Part shown: positions 10,477-22,311 of the stretch, in pieces
Layout of the letters: the number at the start of each line of letters is the position of its first letter
How positions within the stretch are numbered: the stretch's first letter is position 1
Assembly: GCF_000276665.1 (NCBI RefSeq)
Contig: NW_004955433.1
Location: 13,892,059-13,956,058, forward strand
Direction of reading: 5' to 3'
From: Chinchilla lanigera
Taxonomy: Eukaryota > Chordata > Mammalia > Rodentia > Chinchillidae
DNA length: 64,000 nucleotides
The notes under the pieces: generated by a model
What the model was told of the DNA's origin: nothing
The model's database searches: none
The model's input: only the letters and a program-made list of their open reading frames with translations
Translations under genes and position numbers: made by a program

Positions 10477-11604
10477 TGAATGCTGCAAAGTCTCTGAGGA
10501 GGCCTGCTTCTATTTCTTCCCAAGGTCTGTCACTTCCCCTAGCCTCTCTGCAGCAAGATGGCCTGAAACCTCCTGACCTGCATAAAGCATATCCTCACAG
10601 CTTTCTCTCCTGAGCACAGTAAGGTTCTCCAGCTTCTCTGAGCTGGGTACCTCACTGCTGCCACTTCTGCAAAGGTCTAACTAGCCATAACAAGGCTCTG
10701 AAGACTTGGGAAGAAGAGCCCAGGATCTCAGATTTCCTCTCTACCTGTCCCACCATCTGAGGTCAGCCACCACTGATGATTTCGTAGTTTAACACGTGGA
10801 CTAATCTTGCCCTGGTAGCTGCTCAGATCTTGCAGCATAGCTATAGGAAATTTGTCCTCAGAGAAACACATCCCATTCTGCACACAATAACAGACCACCC
10901 ATGCTGCTTCTCAAACTTGTCCCTGAAGCACTCAGGGGCCCTTTAAACCCTGAGCCCTCACAAACCCAGCACAGTATATGCAGATGTGATATGATGACCA
11001 CTAAAATAAATATTTATGGCAGCCGCGCATCATAAGCCCATCCAAGCCTTAAATGCACTTCGACATGTGAGTCTGAGTATTCTAAAAAAAGTTTTTCAGA
11101 ATTCAGCCTCTCCTCTTCCTGGTTGTAATCAATCTCCACAATGCTACCTGTGGTATTTCATTTCCTTCCCCCATCTTTGTTTTTTGTGAAGATAAATGCA
11201 GTTTGAAATGAGGAGTTGAAATTACCTACACTTAGGCCACTCTGCTTCAAGTTGAAATCTCTTTGTTTTTCTTCTTGATCTCTCTGTGTATAAACACAGT
11301 GTTATATATAGTTGTCTTTCAGGAACACAGATACTGATGCTACTTCCCCAGAAGAAAAGTGAGAATGAAAATAATAATAATGAAAATCTCTCCGTGAGCA
11401 CAATGAGCCTCTGTAATTTTTTGGCCAGCCCTTTCCACTATCTGATTACCTCTCTCAGGCAGCTAACAGTTCTGAATTCTACCTGACCCTTATCCCCTCA
11501 AAAGTCACTCCCTGGAGTACTTCAGAATAAAAATGATACCATAGTACCCGCTCACTTCTTTAAGAACTTGTCTGACAAGCACGTTCTAAGCAGCTTCCAT
11601 ATTT
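10477..11604. other. Unique sequence, no gene recognised
   Basis: No open frame above 66 codons starts within it, and no repeat could be assigned. Confidence 0.4.
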
Positions 11605-11800
11605 ATTTTTTGCAGCTTCCACGTATTATCTCTTTCAACCTTCCTGAAATTCTCTGAGATCAACAGTGTTAATATACCCATTTCACAGATAGAGAAGCTG
11701 AAGCACAGGAGACTAAATCATTTGCCTCAGGTCACAAAGTTGGTTAGGGATGAGGTTCTGTACATCTTAGTTCTACAGCACACTTACACCATGAGACTGA
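11605..11800 (-). repeat. MIR SINE relic
   Basis: Antisense MIR: 'cgtattatctctttcaacc', 'catttcacagatagagaagc', 'tgaagcacagg' and 'tgcctcaggtcacaaagttgg' follow in the order of the complement of the consensus. Confidence 0.8.
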
Positions 11801-11889
11801 CGAGCCTGAGCTCAGTCAGCTGGAAGTAAAGCAAGGAGCTGCTCATCACAATTAATCCACAGATAACTCTTTCAAGATTAAGAATGGTT

Positions 11890-12256
11890 TAGTCTATGCA
11901 GGCAGCTATAACAAATAGGCCCTGGGTAGCTTACAAGCAACAGAAATGTATTGCTCACCATTTTAGAGGGAAGGCCAAGATCAAGGTGACAGTAGATTCT
12001 CTGTCAGAGGACAGCTGACTCAGGCTATAAGATGCATCTTCTCACTGAGCCCTCTCTTGGTGCAGGAACACCCTCTCAGGGCAAGGGAACTGTGTTGAGC
12101 TTCTTTCATGAGGGTACAAATCCCATCCATGACAACTCTGCCTTCATGACCTAATCACCTCCCAAAGGCCCACTTTCAAATGCCATCACATTGGACATTA
12201 AGATTCAATAAGAATTTTGGAAGGTCACAAATATTCTATTTTTTAGCATGGGGTCT
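11890..12256 (-). mobile_element. MLT1-type MaLR LTR relic
   Basis: The sequence follows the reverse complement of an ERVL-MaLR MLT1 LTR: 'gcagctataacaaa', 'gtagcttacaagcaacagaa', 'catgacctaatcacctccca', 'aggcccac', 'ccatcacattgg', 'aattttgg'. These solitary LTRs are ancient mammalian relics without coding capacity. Edges are approximate. Confidence 0.85.
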
Positions 12257-12964
12257 CGGGGAAAAAAAATCTGAACATCGCTAGTCCTGAACCGCCCCTT
12301 GGTGGGCCCCCACAGCTAGCCACGCCAGAGCTCTGCACACCCTCAGAAATGTACCTCCAAGTTCTCTCTGCACATGCAGTGCTCCCACACCTTCACTCCC
12401 ACCTACTGACCTTTCAGATATGGTCTACACTTTTGATACCAGGCAACCATGTAAGTTTTGACAATCCATTACCGCTTTCTCATCTCCTGCACTATCCTCA
12501 CATTCTCAACTATTTCACACGTCCCTATGCTAATTGCCCTTTCCAGAGTTAACATTTCCAAATGGCAAGATAAGTTCAGAGTCATTTAAAAGAAAAATAC
12601 ATGTACTTGAGACATTCCATGGAAATGTTTGGGTTTTTTCCCTTTCTTTTTTTAATCTCATCCTTACCCTCCTTGCAGAAGTAGAGAGCTCAAGTGGCCT
12701 CTTGCTTCTTGTTTTTCCCAGGGAAGCCACTTTCAGTCCAGTTCCCACTGTTGCATAACACAGGAGCTCAATTTACACCCTCTCAAATACAGGGATGGGT
12801 ACTCTGTTTTGTTTTCTTCTTCCCTCAAGAAAAACCAGCCATCTCAGTTTCAAGCTTAAGAAGACTTAGCAGCAGTCAGCTCCATAAGCTCTGGCATGCC
12901 ATAAATAGTCTTTTTCATCAGAAGCTTCAAATCACCATGCTACTGTACTATTCGGACAGCTGCC
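12257..12964. other. Unique sequence, no gene recognised
   Basis: Pyrimidine-rich patches are present but no repeat or exon could be supported. Open frames are up to 91 codons, unlike any known family. Confidence 0.4.
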
Positions 12965-13030
12965 CATAGCACCGAGCATGGTGCCTTGTGTTTAGTGGAA
13001 TTTAATAAAGATTTGTTGATGGACTGATTG
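12965..13030 (+). repeat. MIR/L2-type 3' end
   Basis: 'gagcatggtgccttgtg ... gtggaatttaataaagattt ... gttgatgga' matches the shared CORE/L2-like tail ('tgcctggcacatag ... ctcaataaatatttgttgaa'). Confidence 0.6.
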
Positions 13031-13384
13031 ATCCTGGTTTCTATATCAGTGCAGCTTGAGTTCCTTAGATATTTGTCAAGGGATTTGAACTAAGATTTAA
13101 AATCAGCTCATTACGCACTAACTTCTCAATTCCCACAGTCCTTTGAGCCTGGCATCTAAGGCCTTATTTTTAATGCTTCCATTTCAAAGCCCTTACTGAG
13201 ACCATACAGCAGAAAGTCAGGACAAGCCTCCAAATCCCTACACCACCCAGACCACGGCACGGTGATGAATGGTGTCCTCATGGCTAGCTGGAGGAACTAA
13301 GAGAGTGGAGGGGCGCTCTGAACATAAGAGACCAGGAAATCAAGAACTCCAGCACAAAGAGGAGAAGGCGCAGTGTAGCTGTAC

Positions 13385-13456
13385 AATGTACGCTTATTAG
13401 CAGGCATGAGCTGCCCCTGGGCTGAGTCCCCAACACCAAAAAGAAAAAACAAGCAA
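13385..13456 (+). repeat. ID SINE fragment
   Basis: The B-box half of an ID with its tail: 'ggcatgagctgcccctgggc', 'tgagtccccaacacc', followed by an A-rich tail. Confidence 0.65.
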
Positions 13457-13494
13457 AAAATTCCATCATGATAATTAAAATCTTTGGAGTCAAG

Positions 13495-13680
13495 AATCCT
13501 GAGTATGCCACTCATGAACCCCCTGATTTTAAGTAAAGTACTTAGCATCTCTGTGTTATAAAGCTGGCATCCTCATCCACACCAATTTGTCAGATGTCTG
13601 CCAGGATTAAATGAGGCAACATGAGTTAAGCCCTTGAGACTGTACCAGGCATGTAGAAAGTATCCCTAGCAGTTTAAATA
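13495..13680 (+). repeat. MIR SINE relic
   Basis: Sense MIR: 'aagtaaagtacttagcatct', 'ggcatcctcatcc', 'ccaggattaaatgaggcaac', then 'taccaggcatgtagaaagta' correspond in order to the consensus. Confidence 0.75.
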
Positions 13681-13868
13681 ATTAGCTTAGCAATGTAGCG
13701 AAGGAAATTATACTGTACTTTTAATTTTATGACAATCAGGAGCCTATGCATACCAATTAGGATAACTCAGCTAACCAGAATATTCAGTTAAACAGAACAC
13801 ACTACTCTTCCAATAAACCAAACATATTAGTGCACACAGTACAGCCAAAAGTACTGAAGGGAACAGAC

Positions 13869-13991
13869 AGAATTGCAGTATGTGGGGCTGGGGATTTAGC
13901 TCAGCGGCAAAAGCGCCTGCCTGGCAAGCGCAAGGTCGTGAGTTCGGTTCCCGGTACCAGAGGAAAAAAAAAAAAAAGAATTGCAGTATGT
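13869..13991 (+). mobile_element. Young ID SINE with 15-bp target duplication
   Basis: The body at 13884-13976 begins 'ggggctggggatttagctca', carries a tRNA-like B box ('ggttcccggtacc' end) and ends in an A-rich tail. The 15-bp word 'agaattgcagtatgt' flanks it at 13869-13883 and 13977-13991. The intact duplication and near identity to the copies at 50937 and 20072 (reverse) mark a recent insertion. Confidence 0.95.
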
Positions 13992-14117
13992 AATGAGTGA
14001 ATTTAATCAGGATCACAAAACACCAGCCAGGCTGTAATAATATCGTATCATAAGTTTTTAAGGTGAGATAACTACTTTGGGAGCAGGTATACTGTAAGAG
14101 ATGAATCAACATTTTCT

Positions 14118-14186
14118 TCTGCTGCTGAGAATCAAACCCAGGGCCTTGCACATGCTAGGCAAGCACTGAGCTAGACCCCAAACTTT
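14118..14186 (-). repeat. ID SINE (old)
   Basis: Reverse ID: 'gctgagaatcaaacccaggg', 'ccttgcacatgctaggcaag', 'cactgagctag'. No tail or duplication is clear. Confidence 0.85.
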
Positions 14187-14860
14187 CCTGGGCAATGAAG
14201 AGGGAAAAATCTGAGTAACTACGGTGTTCCAGTTTTAGTAACCAGACTTTGGATAAATGAAGGGGGAGGGGTGCGCATATACAATTAGGCAGTAATTAAG
14301 GCCTTGTAAACACAGCTGTTGGTAAAAACACAAGTATGGAAATTCTTCGAAAAATTAAATGTAGCAAATCAGCAGGTTGGATGAAATGGATGTCCCAGAC
14401 AGTGGAAAAATTAGTAATAAACCTGCTGAACCACTAACAATTCAGAAAAGTAACAGTTAGTGAGAGTAAGGAAATTTTGCATAAGTGCGGTCAGAAGAGG
14501 GAAGGCTATTGGGTGGCTGAGTAACTTACAGGGGAAGAGGAGCCACAAAGTGACAAGGGCAGAAGAGGCAGGCAATGTCCCTTGCTGGTCCCCTTCAGCG
14601 TTTGCTGCACCACATCCAGAAGATGGATCATTGTCAGGATTACAATGACCTGGATTATATACAACATCACTTCAAGTATTTACCGGGCTCCTTCCACGTC
14701 CAACACAACAAGTCAAGTGAAAGATATAAAAAGGAACAAAATAGGTCCTGGATCTCAGGAAACATTTGGACCACAGGGACCACAAGTGCTGTGAACACGG
14801 TAACTCAAGATAGAGGGCACTTGAAGCTGGAGCAGCTACATGCAGAGACAGGGACTCAGA
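14187..14860. other. Unique sequence, no gene recognised
   Basis: The longest gap-free open frame of the window (159 codons, 14575-15054) starts here. It runs into ancient repeat sequence at 14870 and has no recognisable domain, so it is not called as a gene. Confidence 0.45.
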
Positions 14861-16020
14861 AGAGAGGTAAATTTCCACCGAGCATCAGGGAAGGCTTCCT
14901 GCAGGAAGTAGCATTTGAATTGTCCTTGAAAATGTTAAGAAGAGTAAGAAAAGTGATCCAGCCAGGAGGAACACAACTCACTTTCATTCACCCAGCTATC
15001 CTTCCACTTAGACACTGGGCACTTATTTTCTGCCAGGCAATGTCTTGTGGCTGATGACAGAATTTTGAGTTCTATTTTTTAAGCAAGAATCCCTTCCCTA
15101 TAGGAACTATTGAGGGGGCAAATATCAACCAAAGCATCCAACCTTTAGACATAAATACAAAGTGGCTAGAGTCATGAGGGTGCTGTGAAGTGTGTCAGAA
15201 ATTCTCACAGGAACATCCAACCTGGAAGAAAAATCAAAGAAGGCTTGCTGAGGAAGTGATGTTAGAATTGAGAGTTAAAAGTGTATTCAAGACATCCAGG
15301 CAGGAAGAAGGGATGGTGGCATTCCTGTTAGAGGAAGCAGCAGATGAGGACAATGGACAATAAGGGGGGGGTGTCATTATGATAGAAATGAGCTGCGGGG
15401 AGTCAGGGACATGACTATTTGCTTAATATTTTATCTCCCTCAGTAAGCTCCCTGTGACAGGGAGCTGTCTCTTCTTACTGAAAATTGTGTACTCAGCCAC
15501 TGGGACACCACTCAACAGATAGCAAGCTAGTGTGCAGCAACAGCTTGTTTATTGAGTGGACAGTGGAATGAGTGAGTGATTTTCATTTGGGATGTGTAAA
15601 GTGAAGGTGCTTTAAGACCTCAAGAGGAGATGTTAGGTACAAAGTTAGGTGTATGGGCTGCTGCTAGGTAATGTAGGGACAGGAGCTACAGGACTGCCCA
15701 AGCAAAGTAGCTAAAGGAAGAAGACAGACCCTAGATTCAGCCTTTAGGAATTCCAACCTGTCGGACCAGGTAGCAGAGGGAAGCACACACAGGAGAAAGA
15801 GAAGGAGCGGCTAAAGTCAGAGGGAGGGTTTCAAAGAAAGAGGAGGTCAGCGGTGTTAGTTGCAAGTAAAATGAGAGCTAAAGAATGTCCTTTGGGTGCA
15901 GCACCACTGAGGTCATCGGTGACCTTTGTGGGAACTCTTTTTGTGGAGCAATGGGCTGGAAGGTAGGTTGGAGACAGTAATGTGTGGGAGGCGATAAAAT
16001 GATGACAGGAGTAGACACAA
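14861..16020. repeat. Fragments of an ancient mammalian repeat family
   Basis: Three separated blocks read like pieces of one old, non-coding family that recurs in this window: 14877-15010 ('gggaaggcttcctgcaggaa' then 'gtagcatttgaatt'), 15240-15345 ('ggcttgctgaggaagtgatg') and 15885-16010 ('gaggtcatcggtgacctttg'). I do not name the family. An L2-like block at 15430-15560 interrupts it. Confidence 0.5.
15430..15560 (+). repeat. L2-like LINE 3' relic
   Basis: 'gtaagctccctgtgacaggg' and 'agctgtctcttctt' resemble the L2 3' region ('gtgagctccttgagggcagg-gactgtgtctt'), followed by a degraded 'tttattgagtgg' end. A perfect 21-bp palindrome (10-bp arms, one-base loop) at 15446-15466 has arisen inside this consensus. 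Confidence 0.55.
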
Positions 16021-16344
16021 GTCTCAGGGAAAATGTAAGGAGAGAAAGGAAGAGATAGATGGGTGGGCAGGTGCTAAGCAAAGGCAGGAAAGTGCTGCAC
16101 ATATATGAAAAGTGACAGCAGCCTGACACAGCTAGAACAGTGGTCCTCCTGCTGTGTTGTTGTTTTGTTCCCTGCCCTGACATCCCTTAGTGGATGGTCA
16201 TTAACTGAAGTCAGAATATTGGGAAGAAAGGCTGATTTCATTGGGGTGGTCAGCTCGACTTTTAGAGACATTCACTTTACAGGGGACTTATGGGGCAAGC
16301 AAAGGGGAAAATGTCCACACTGTAGCTGGAAACATGAATCTGGG

Positions 16345-16672
16345 CAGGGTGAGCAAACTACAACCACAGGGCACATCCAGCCAGGCCATGAGCTAAGAAT
16401 GAACAGTTTTTAATACTCAAATGGTTGAAAAATATCACAAGAAGAATAATGCTTTGTGACACATAAGTATGCATGTATATGAAATTTGAATTTCAGTGTC
16501 CACAAATAAAGTTTTATTGGCACACAGCCAGTAACATTCATTACCATATTGTCTGCGGCTACCTTTGCAGTGTTACGGTACAGCTGAGTTGCAACAGAGA
16601 CAGTTTGACCAGACAGTCGAAAACATTTATTACCTGCCCATACATGAAAAGTTTGCCAGTCTTTAGACAGGG
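16345..16672 (-). mobile_element. hAT-Charlie type nonautonomous DNA transposon
   Basis: 'gtgagcaaactac' at the left, 'aataaagttttattggcaca', 'cagccagtaacattcattac', 'catattgtctgcggctacct', 'gttgcaacagagacagt' and a closing 'aaaagtttgccagtc' follow the Charlie1-like consensus. The 'cagggt-gagcaaac' and 'gtttgccagtc' ends form the expected imperfect terminal inverted repeat. No transposase coding is left. Confidence 0.8.
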
Positions 16673-17064
16673 GCACGCGGAGGCAAACAGAACAGCTTCT
16701 GGTCAGTTGACACATTATAGAAAAGAATTAAATTAAAGGAAAATAGGTCACAGTGCGCATTAAAGAAAACAGGTGGCTACCATTTGAGAGTGCGGAGAAG
16801 ATGGCAGCCGCATGATCTTTTTGGGTCTGTGATGGACATTTGCTCTCTCTCTCCCCCATTCCCCCTTGGTGATTTTATGCAAAGCACCCCAACAAGGCAC
16901 ATACAAATGGCACATCCTCAAGGAAGCATCCCCTCACCAACTGAGTCTCCAGCTATCCTAGCGAAGATGCTTGTACTTCTTTTCAGCACTCAGCACCATG
17001 GTAATTACATGATTATTTGTAGAACTCCTGGTGGAGTGCCTGCCTCTCACAGTTGACTGGGAGG

Positions 17065-17290
17065 CACTGTGGTGCTGAGTAAGAGAGCTGGCCCTGGAAA
17101 CAGGCTGTTTGGTCCAGTGCTGTCTCTGTCATATGCTGGCTGGCAACCATGATTCTCTTTCAGTTTTCTCATAAGTAAAATGGGGACGCTGTGAATCTGT
17201 AGCCTTCAGGATTGGAAGGATTCAATGAGATAATTCATGCACAGTGCTTGGAGGATCCTGTGTTGTCCTGCTGCTTGGTAAGTGTGCTGT
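17065..17290 (+). repeat. MIR SINE relic
   Basis: Sense MIR: 'agagagctggccctggaaac', 'ctcataagtaaaatgggg', 'gattcaatgagataattcat', 'acagtgcttgg'. Confidence 0.8.
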
Positions 17291-17639
17291 CATCATCTGT
17301 AGCTATTTGGATGGGGCAAAATGAGAAGAATGGGAGAAAACAAACTTGAATTTCAGGGCCAATGGGTAGATGGCAAACAGGAAACACAGAAGGGGAGTAG
17401 GTTTGGGGGATTTCTTGTCTCTGAGGTGTCTGGAAATAGGCAAGAAGCAGTGCAATGTGGATAACAGGAAATGGAGCTCAGTGGGACTTGTGGGTAAAGT
17501 AGGAGATTGGAGGAATGTGGACAAGACTTGAAATAGCTGAGGGGAAAACACAGTTTCTGGACTGTGTTTGGGGCCTAAGTATAAATTCTCTGACATCTTT
17601 CATTGCTGCTAGATGATTATCTATCTACACTTTGACAAA

Positions 17640-17748
17640 TGGGACTAAGTTATCTGTTGACTAGTGGATCTGTAATACTTACAGGATAGTGCCTGGCATA
17701 TAGTAGATGCTCAATAAATAGTCCACAAATGGTTAAGGAAATGAATGA
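17640..17748 (+). repeat. L2/MIR 3' end
   Basis: 'agtgcctggcatatagtaga', 'tgctcaataaatag' and a trailing 'gaaatgaatgaa' match the classic L2/MIR terminus. Confidence 0.8.
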
Positions 17749-18714
17749 AGGGAAGATAGGGACCTATCCATATTAATTGATAATAAGAGGGGTTCAACAA
17801 ATGCCATGGCCCACGTTGTACATCACCAATAGTCTTCTTACATGGTGACAGCTTCTCACTTCAAGCATCTGTGTCTTGTCACCTGAGAGAATTCTTTGGT
17901 GACAGCAACAATTCAGGCCAAAAGTTCAGGGGAGTTAACACTCTAGGAAAGAGCCACATTAACTCTGAGGGATCACAGTTGGCGGACAAACATCCAGTAC
18001 CTTCATCCATCAGTCAGATGTGAGCTATGCTCTTGCCAAGGAATTGTGTCCCAGGTGTCCCTATTGGATCCCTGATCACCACACAACAGCCAGAATGCAG
18101 GTTCACAGGAGGGTAAATGCTACATTAAAGTAGTCAAAAGGGCTCCCAAGCAGCCGAACCCCAAGACCTCAAAATGGGATGAGAATAAGACCTCAGCTCT
18201 TGGGGTATCTGCTTGGACATAGTGTCCTGACCCTCCCAGTCTGGACCCCCCAAGAAAGCAGTCTCCCAGAAGCAGACTAATGTACAACCAGGCACTGATG
18301 CAGGTGTAAGATAGCTCTGGCAGTTATGGACACACCATTGCAGGATCATCCCTTATCTGGACCGAAGGAGGTAATTACCTATCTGCTTGGCTCAGAGGAC
18401 CCAAAAGGCCAGAAGAAATAGTGCTTTTTAAGAGCACAGCTCTAGAGACATAGGAGGGGGGGACATTACTAAAGCACCCTCAGGTTCAATTTCCCCAAAA
18501 AGCGGCTAGTAAATGCCCTTCTCTGATGTATCTGTCTCACCTGAGAGACACAGATAGTGGAGACTGCATAGGTGTCCCTGATACTACTCCTCACCAAGAA
18601 TCTTCCTTCCTGAGTGTTAGGGTTGGGCGAGCAAAACCATAAGGAACCAGTAAATGTCTACGTATTCTGCTTCTAGCAGCTGGTCCTTCTTGCATTCTTC
18701 TTTTAATTTTCTTA
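17749..18714. other. Unique sequence, no gene recognised
   Basis: No repeat, exon or RNA gene could be supported. Confidence 0.4.
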
Positions 18715-18865
18715 GCAACTCTAAAAGTAAATTATCCTCGCTTCTATAAAAGAAAGAAATGTGGGTCCTGGGGAGATAAAATAATGAGCAGCACAATGAG
18801 AATTCAAAGACAGGAGAGTCTAGGTGGCTCCCAAGCCTGTGGGCTTTCCACTGTGCCACACCCAG
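18715..18865 (-). repeat. MIR SINE relic
   Basis: Antisense MIR: 'ggtcctggggagataaaata', 'acaatgagaattcaaagaca', then 'ggctcccaagcctgtgggct', 'ttccactgtgccacac'. Confidence 0.75.
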
Positions 18866-20057
18866 CTCGGATGAGTCTGAAAAATCCTCCCCGGTGATGT
18901 TATTTTATGACACCTACAGATCCTTCCCAGAAGAAAACAACCAGCATGTTAAGAGCAGATGGGCTTTCTCTACCAATTGAGTATAAATAGTCTAATTTAG
19001 CACCTAGAATCCCTTCCCTGATTCAGTCCAACTTCTTTCCAGACCGGCCCTGCCGTACTCCCTGTTTCTAGAGCGCCAGTAGGGAAGCCCAGGTGTTCAG
19101 AGCCTTCAGATCACAAGGAGTGTAAGCCAGAATGGGGACAGGAAAAAGAAGCTCACCAAGGTGCAGAGGGAGTATAGGATGTAGCCACAGAAACCACAAA
19201 GGGAGGTACAGCCTGGCCTGTGCCTTCTCTAACTACAGAGAAATGTATGTGTTTCAACACTAATTTTGCTAAGGATACTGGAAATTGCCTGTGCAGGTGC
19301 ATTCAAAATAATGAGTCAACATGCTCATTTTCCCTCTTTTCCTCCCCCTTACGCTCCATAAACCTGTGAGGTCCTGTTCATTGTCCTATACGTGAGGAAA
19401 ATCATGTTGGTGTTGTCTTGCCTTATCCTCTTTTCCTAGACTTTTTTAGGATGTGTGCTGCAGAAGCAAGCACTTCCTAGACTTTCATCTCTGAAGTTTT
19501 CCTGGGTTTGGCAGTCACCTGCCCTCTTCTTTGCTCTTATCTTTCCAAATCCATTGTCTTTTACTCCTGTTCACATACTGGTTCAGATAACTCAATGACG
19601 CTTCCTTGGCTAACCTTTCTCTTATGACCTATACACAGAAAAAATTCAGAGTCCACACAATCTCTGCTCACTCCTAAGGACAAACAGTGACACAGCAGTG
19701 ACTGGATTCCCCATGAACTTGACCTTGAATGAACTTATTATGATGGTTCCTGGACACAGTGACTGATTGTAGCCTTGGAGAAAAGGAACAATGATTTTTA
19801 GAACCTTATAACTAGGAGATTCTATTCCCAAAGAAGAGATTCAGTCTCTCTGGGGCTTTGTTCCTTCAACAAACTCCTGTCCTGATGTCATGTTCTGTCC
19901 TAGGATACCTGCAGAACATTGCAGGTAGGCAGACCTTTGGGATTTCTCTAATTCTGTTCTGTTCTCAGCACTTGTTAGCTCTGTGACAACTATTAGAAGT
20001 TGTTTTAAAAGTGATTCCTAGAATAGCTTCTGGATATGATATACTCACTGGTACCAA
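18866..20057. other. Unique sequence, no gene recognised
   Basis: Nothing assignable. All open frames are short. Confidence 0.4.
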
Positions 20058-20193
20058 CTAGCCAGGTCATTGTATGTTTTTGTTTTGTTTTTTGGTTTTT
20101 TTTTCCGGTACCAGGGATCGAACTCATGACCTTGCGCTTGCTGGGCAGGCGCTGTGCCGCTGAGCTAAATCCCCAGCCCCTAGCCAGGTCATT
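20058..20193 (-). mobile_element. Young ID SINE (reverse) with 14-bp target duplication
   Basis: The reverse-strand body at 20072-20179 begins with the T-rich complement of its tail, then 'ccggtaccagggatcgaac' and ends 'gagctaaatccccagcccc'. The 14-bp word 'ctagccaggtcatt' occurs at 20058-20071 and 20180-20193. Confidence 0.95.
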
Positions 20194-20479
20194 ATAAACC
20201 TTTACAGTGCTGGGTAAAATGTATGAAATAATTATTTTCAGATCGTATAAAGTGTGCATTGCAATGTCTTGAGTGAAGAGCAACAACTGAAGTGAGCCTC
20301 TAGCTTTTGGATGGTTTTACCAGAACGCGTGGCAGAGACAAGGAACCCAAGCAGAGAACAGAGCTTCTCATGATGAAGAAATAAGTCAAAGTTAGAAGAC
20401 CCAGAATTAGAGGCAGAGAGTACCAAAAAGTAGCTACAAAGAGAGTAACAGATACTTCAGTAGAAGATTTTGAATCTTT

Positions 20480-22311
20480 CTGTAAATATAAAGCTGCATA
20501 TTTGTAGGCTGAATTCATACAACAACACAGAGAAAAACCTCCAGATACAAAACAACCACCAGAGAGCTGTTATTTGAAGAGCTATCAAAACCTACATGTG
20601 GTTAGAGGCACTCAAGTTCCAGCTAACTATAATGAGGAAAACTGGTAGAACTCCAAGGAATTCAACAGAGACAGTAAGAAATCTCTTGCCTACAAAGTGG
20701 TGACAGACTAGAACTACTAACAGAACTAAATGGGTGTTCACTTAACAATAGCAAGTTAAATGCCTGCCAGAAAAACTCAACATTTGCTACAGGAATACAA
20801 CAAATCCAATCAACGACTTAACAACACTGTGCATTCAATCAAAAAACTACTAGACATGAAAAAAATTAGGAAGATCTGAGCCATAAATCAGAAACAAAAT
20901 CAATCTGGGAGAACAGACCAGAAATAACAGAGATATTAAATATAGCAGACAATGAATTGAAAAGAGCAATATTTTCAAAGAGTTAAAAAAAAAAATGAAC
21001 CAAATGAGAAAAGGAACACAACTATTCTTTAAACTTGAGTAGAATTTCTAGGGCTGGGGATATAGTTCAGCGCCACAAGCGCCTGCCTGGCAAGTAGGAT
21101 GTTCTGAATTCGATTCCCAGTACCAAAAAAACACAAGAATTTCTAGGGTACAAAATACAATATCTACAATTTAAAAATTGACTGGATGGGATTAAGATCA
21201 GGTTAGACACGGTAGAGAGCAACATGAGTGAATCTGAAGACAATAGAGATGATCCATTCCAACATACAGATGGTAAAAATAGAAGAGTATCAGCTATTTG
21301 TGGAAGAATATTAAACAGTCTAACACTTAATTGATGTCCTGTAAGTACAGAAAGGGGAGGAAAATAGGTATTTGAAGAAAAATAAAAATTTTACAAATTT
21401 GATAAAAAACTACTCAAAATTCCTAGCTCAATAGATATCAAACAGGATAAACATAAAGAAAATCACACCAACAAGCAACATAACTGAAGATGCTGCAAAC
21501 TATTAATAAAGAAGAAATCATCAAAGCAGTAAGTAAAGAAGACACATTACACACAAGGACAAAGTGAGAAGTATTGCTGACTTATTGTAAATAATGCACA
21601 AGAGAAGACAACAGAATGATACTTTTTAATGCTGAAAAAAAGTGTCTATATCATTTCTATGACCAGTGAAAATACCCTTCCAGAATGAAGAGCAAAATTC
21701 GGAGAAAAGCTAGTGCCTGCAGACCAGCACTGCATTTAATAAATGTTAAATACACATATTCTGGCCAAGGAAAAACAATTCTAAGCAAAAACTTGGGTTT
21801 TTATCATTTAAAATTCCTTTAAAATATAATCATCTAAGGCAAAAACAATAACAATGTATTATGAGTTTAATATATGTAGAAATGAAATGTATAATAATAA
21901 TAGTACAGGGCTTGGAAAGGAAATGGAAGTATATCATTCTAGGAGTATTACATTATTTGTAAAGTAGTATATTTTTAAGGTAGACTTTGGTAGTTAAAGA
22001 CACATATTGCAATCCCAAGAACCATGAAGCTAAACACAGAGAAATAAAACTAAAAGTAAAATAACAATAAATTTTAAAATTAACAAAATGCAAAATAATA
22101 TAATAGGCAGAATGCAAAAATTCATTTAATTCAAAAAAAGGCTGAAGACAAAGGAAAAAAAATAAAATGAAAGACAATTATCAAGATGATAGACTTAAAC
22201 CAACCACTTCAATAACTACCTTATGTGTAAATGGGATAAAACATAGAAGTTATAACACATATTGTCAGATTGAACAAAAAAATAAGATCCAGCTATGCTC
22301 TTTAAGAAACT
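20480..22311 (+). mobile_element. Ancient L1M LINE, 5' part
   Basis: Highly diverged L1 in sense orientation. 21580-21700 follows the L1M block before ORF2 ('gacaacagaatgatactttt', 'gaaaatacccttccagaatg'). 22180-22311 follows the ORF2 endonuclease start ('atgtgtaaatgggataaaac', 'cagattgaacaaaaaaataa', 'gatccagctatgctctt'). The reading frame is destroyed. It is interrupted at 21041 by an ID SINE and at about 22312 by a younger LINE-1, and continues after 24490. The 5' limit is approximate. Confidence 0.75.
21041..21148 (+). mobile_element. ID SINE inside ancient L1M
   Basis: The body at about 21054-21135 ('gctggggatatagttcagcg ... cgattcccagtacc' plus a short A tail) is flanked by 'agaatttctaggg' at 21041-21053 and 21136-21148. 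The duplication is inside the old L1M, so the SINE postdates it. Confidence 0.93.

Noticed and set aside
13884..13976. tRNA gene
   Set aside because: The tRNA-like boxes belong to an ID SINE with poly(A) tail and target duplication, not to a folded functional tRNA.
14575..15054. 159-codon open frame, longest without N
   Set aside because: No known domain, no splice or promoter context, and its 3' half overlaps an ancient repeat fragment.
15446..15466. Perfect 21-bp palindrome as a hairpin terminator or protein-binding site
   Set aside because: It lies within an L2-like 3' end whose consensus already contains near-complementary words, and intrinsic terminators do not apply to mammalian DNA.
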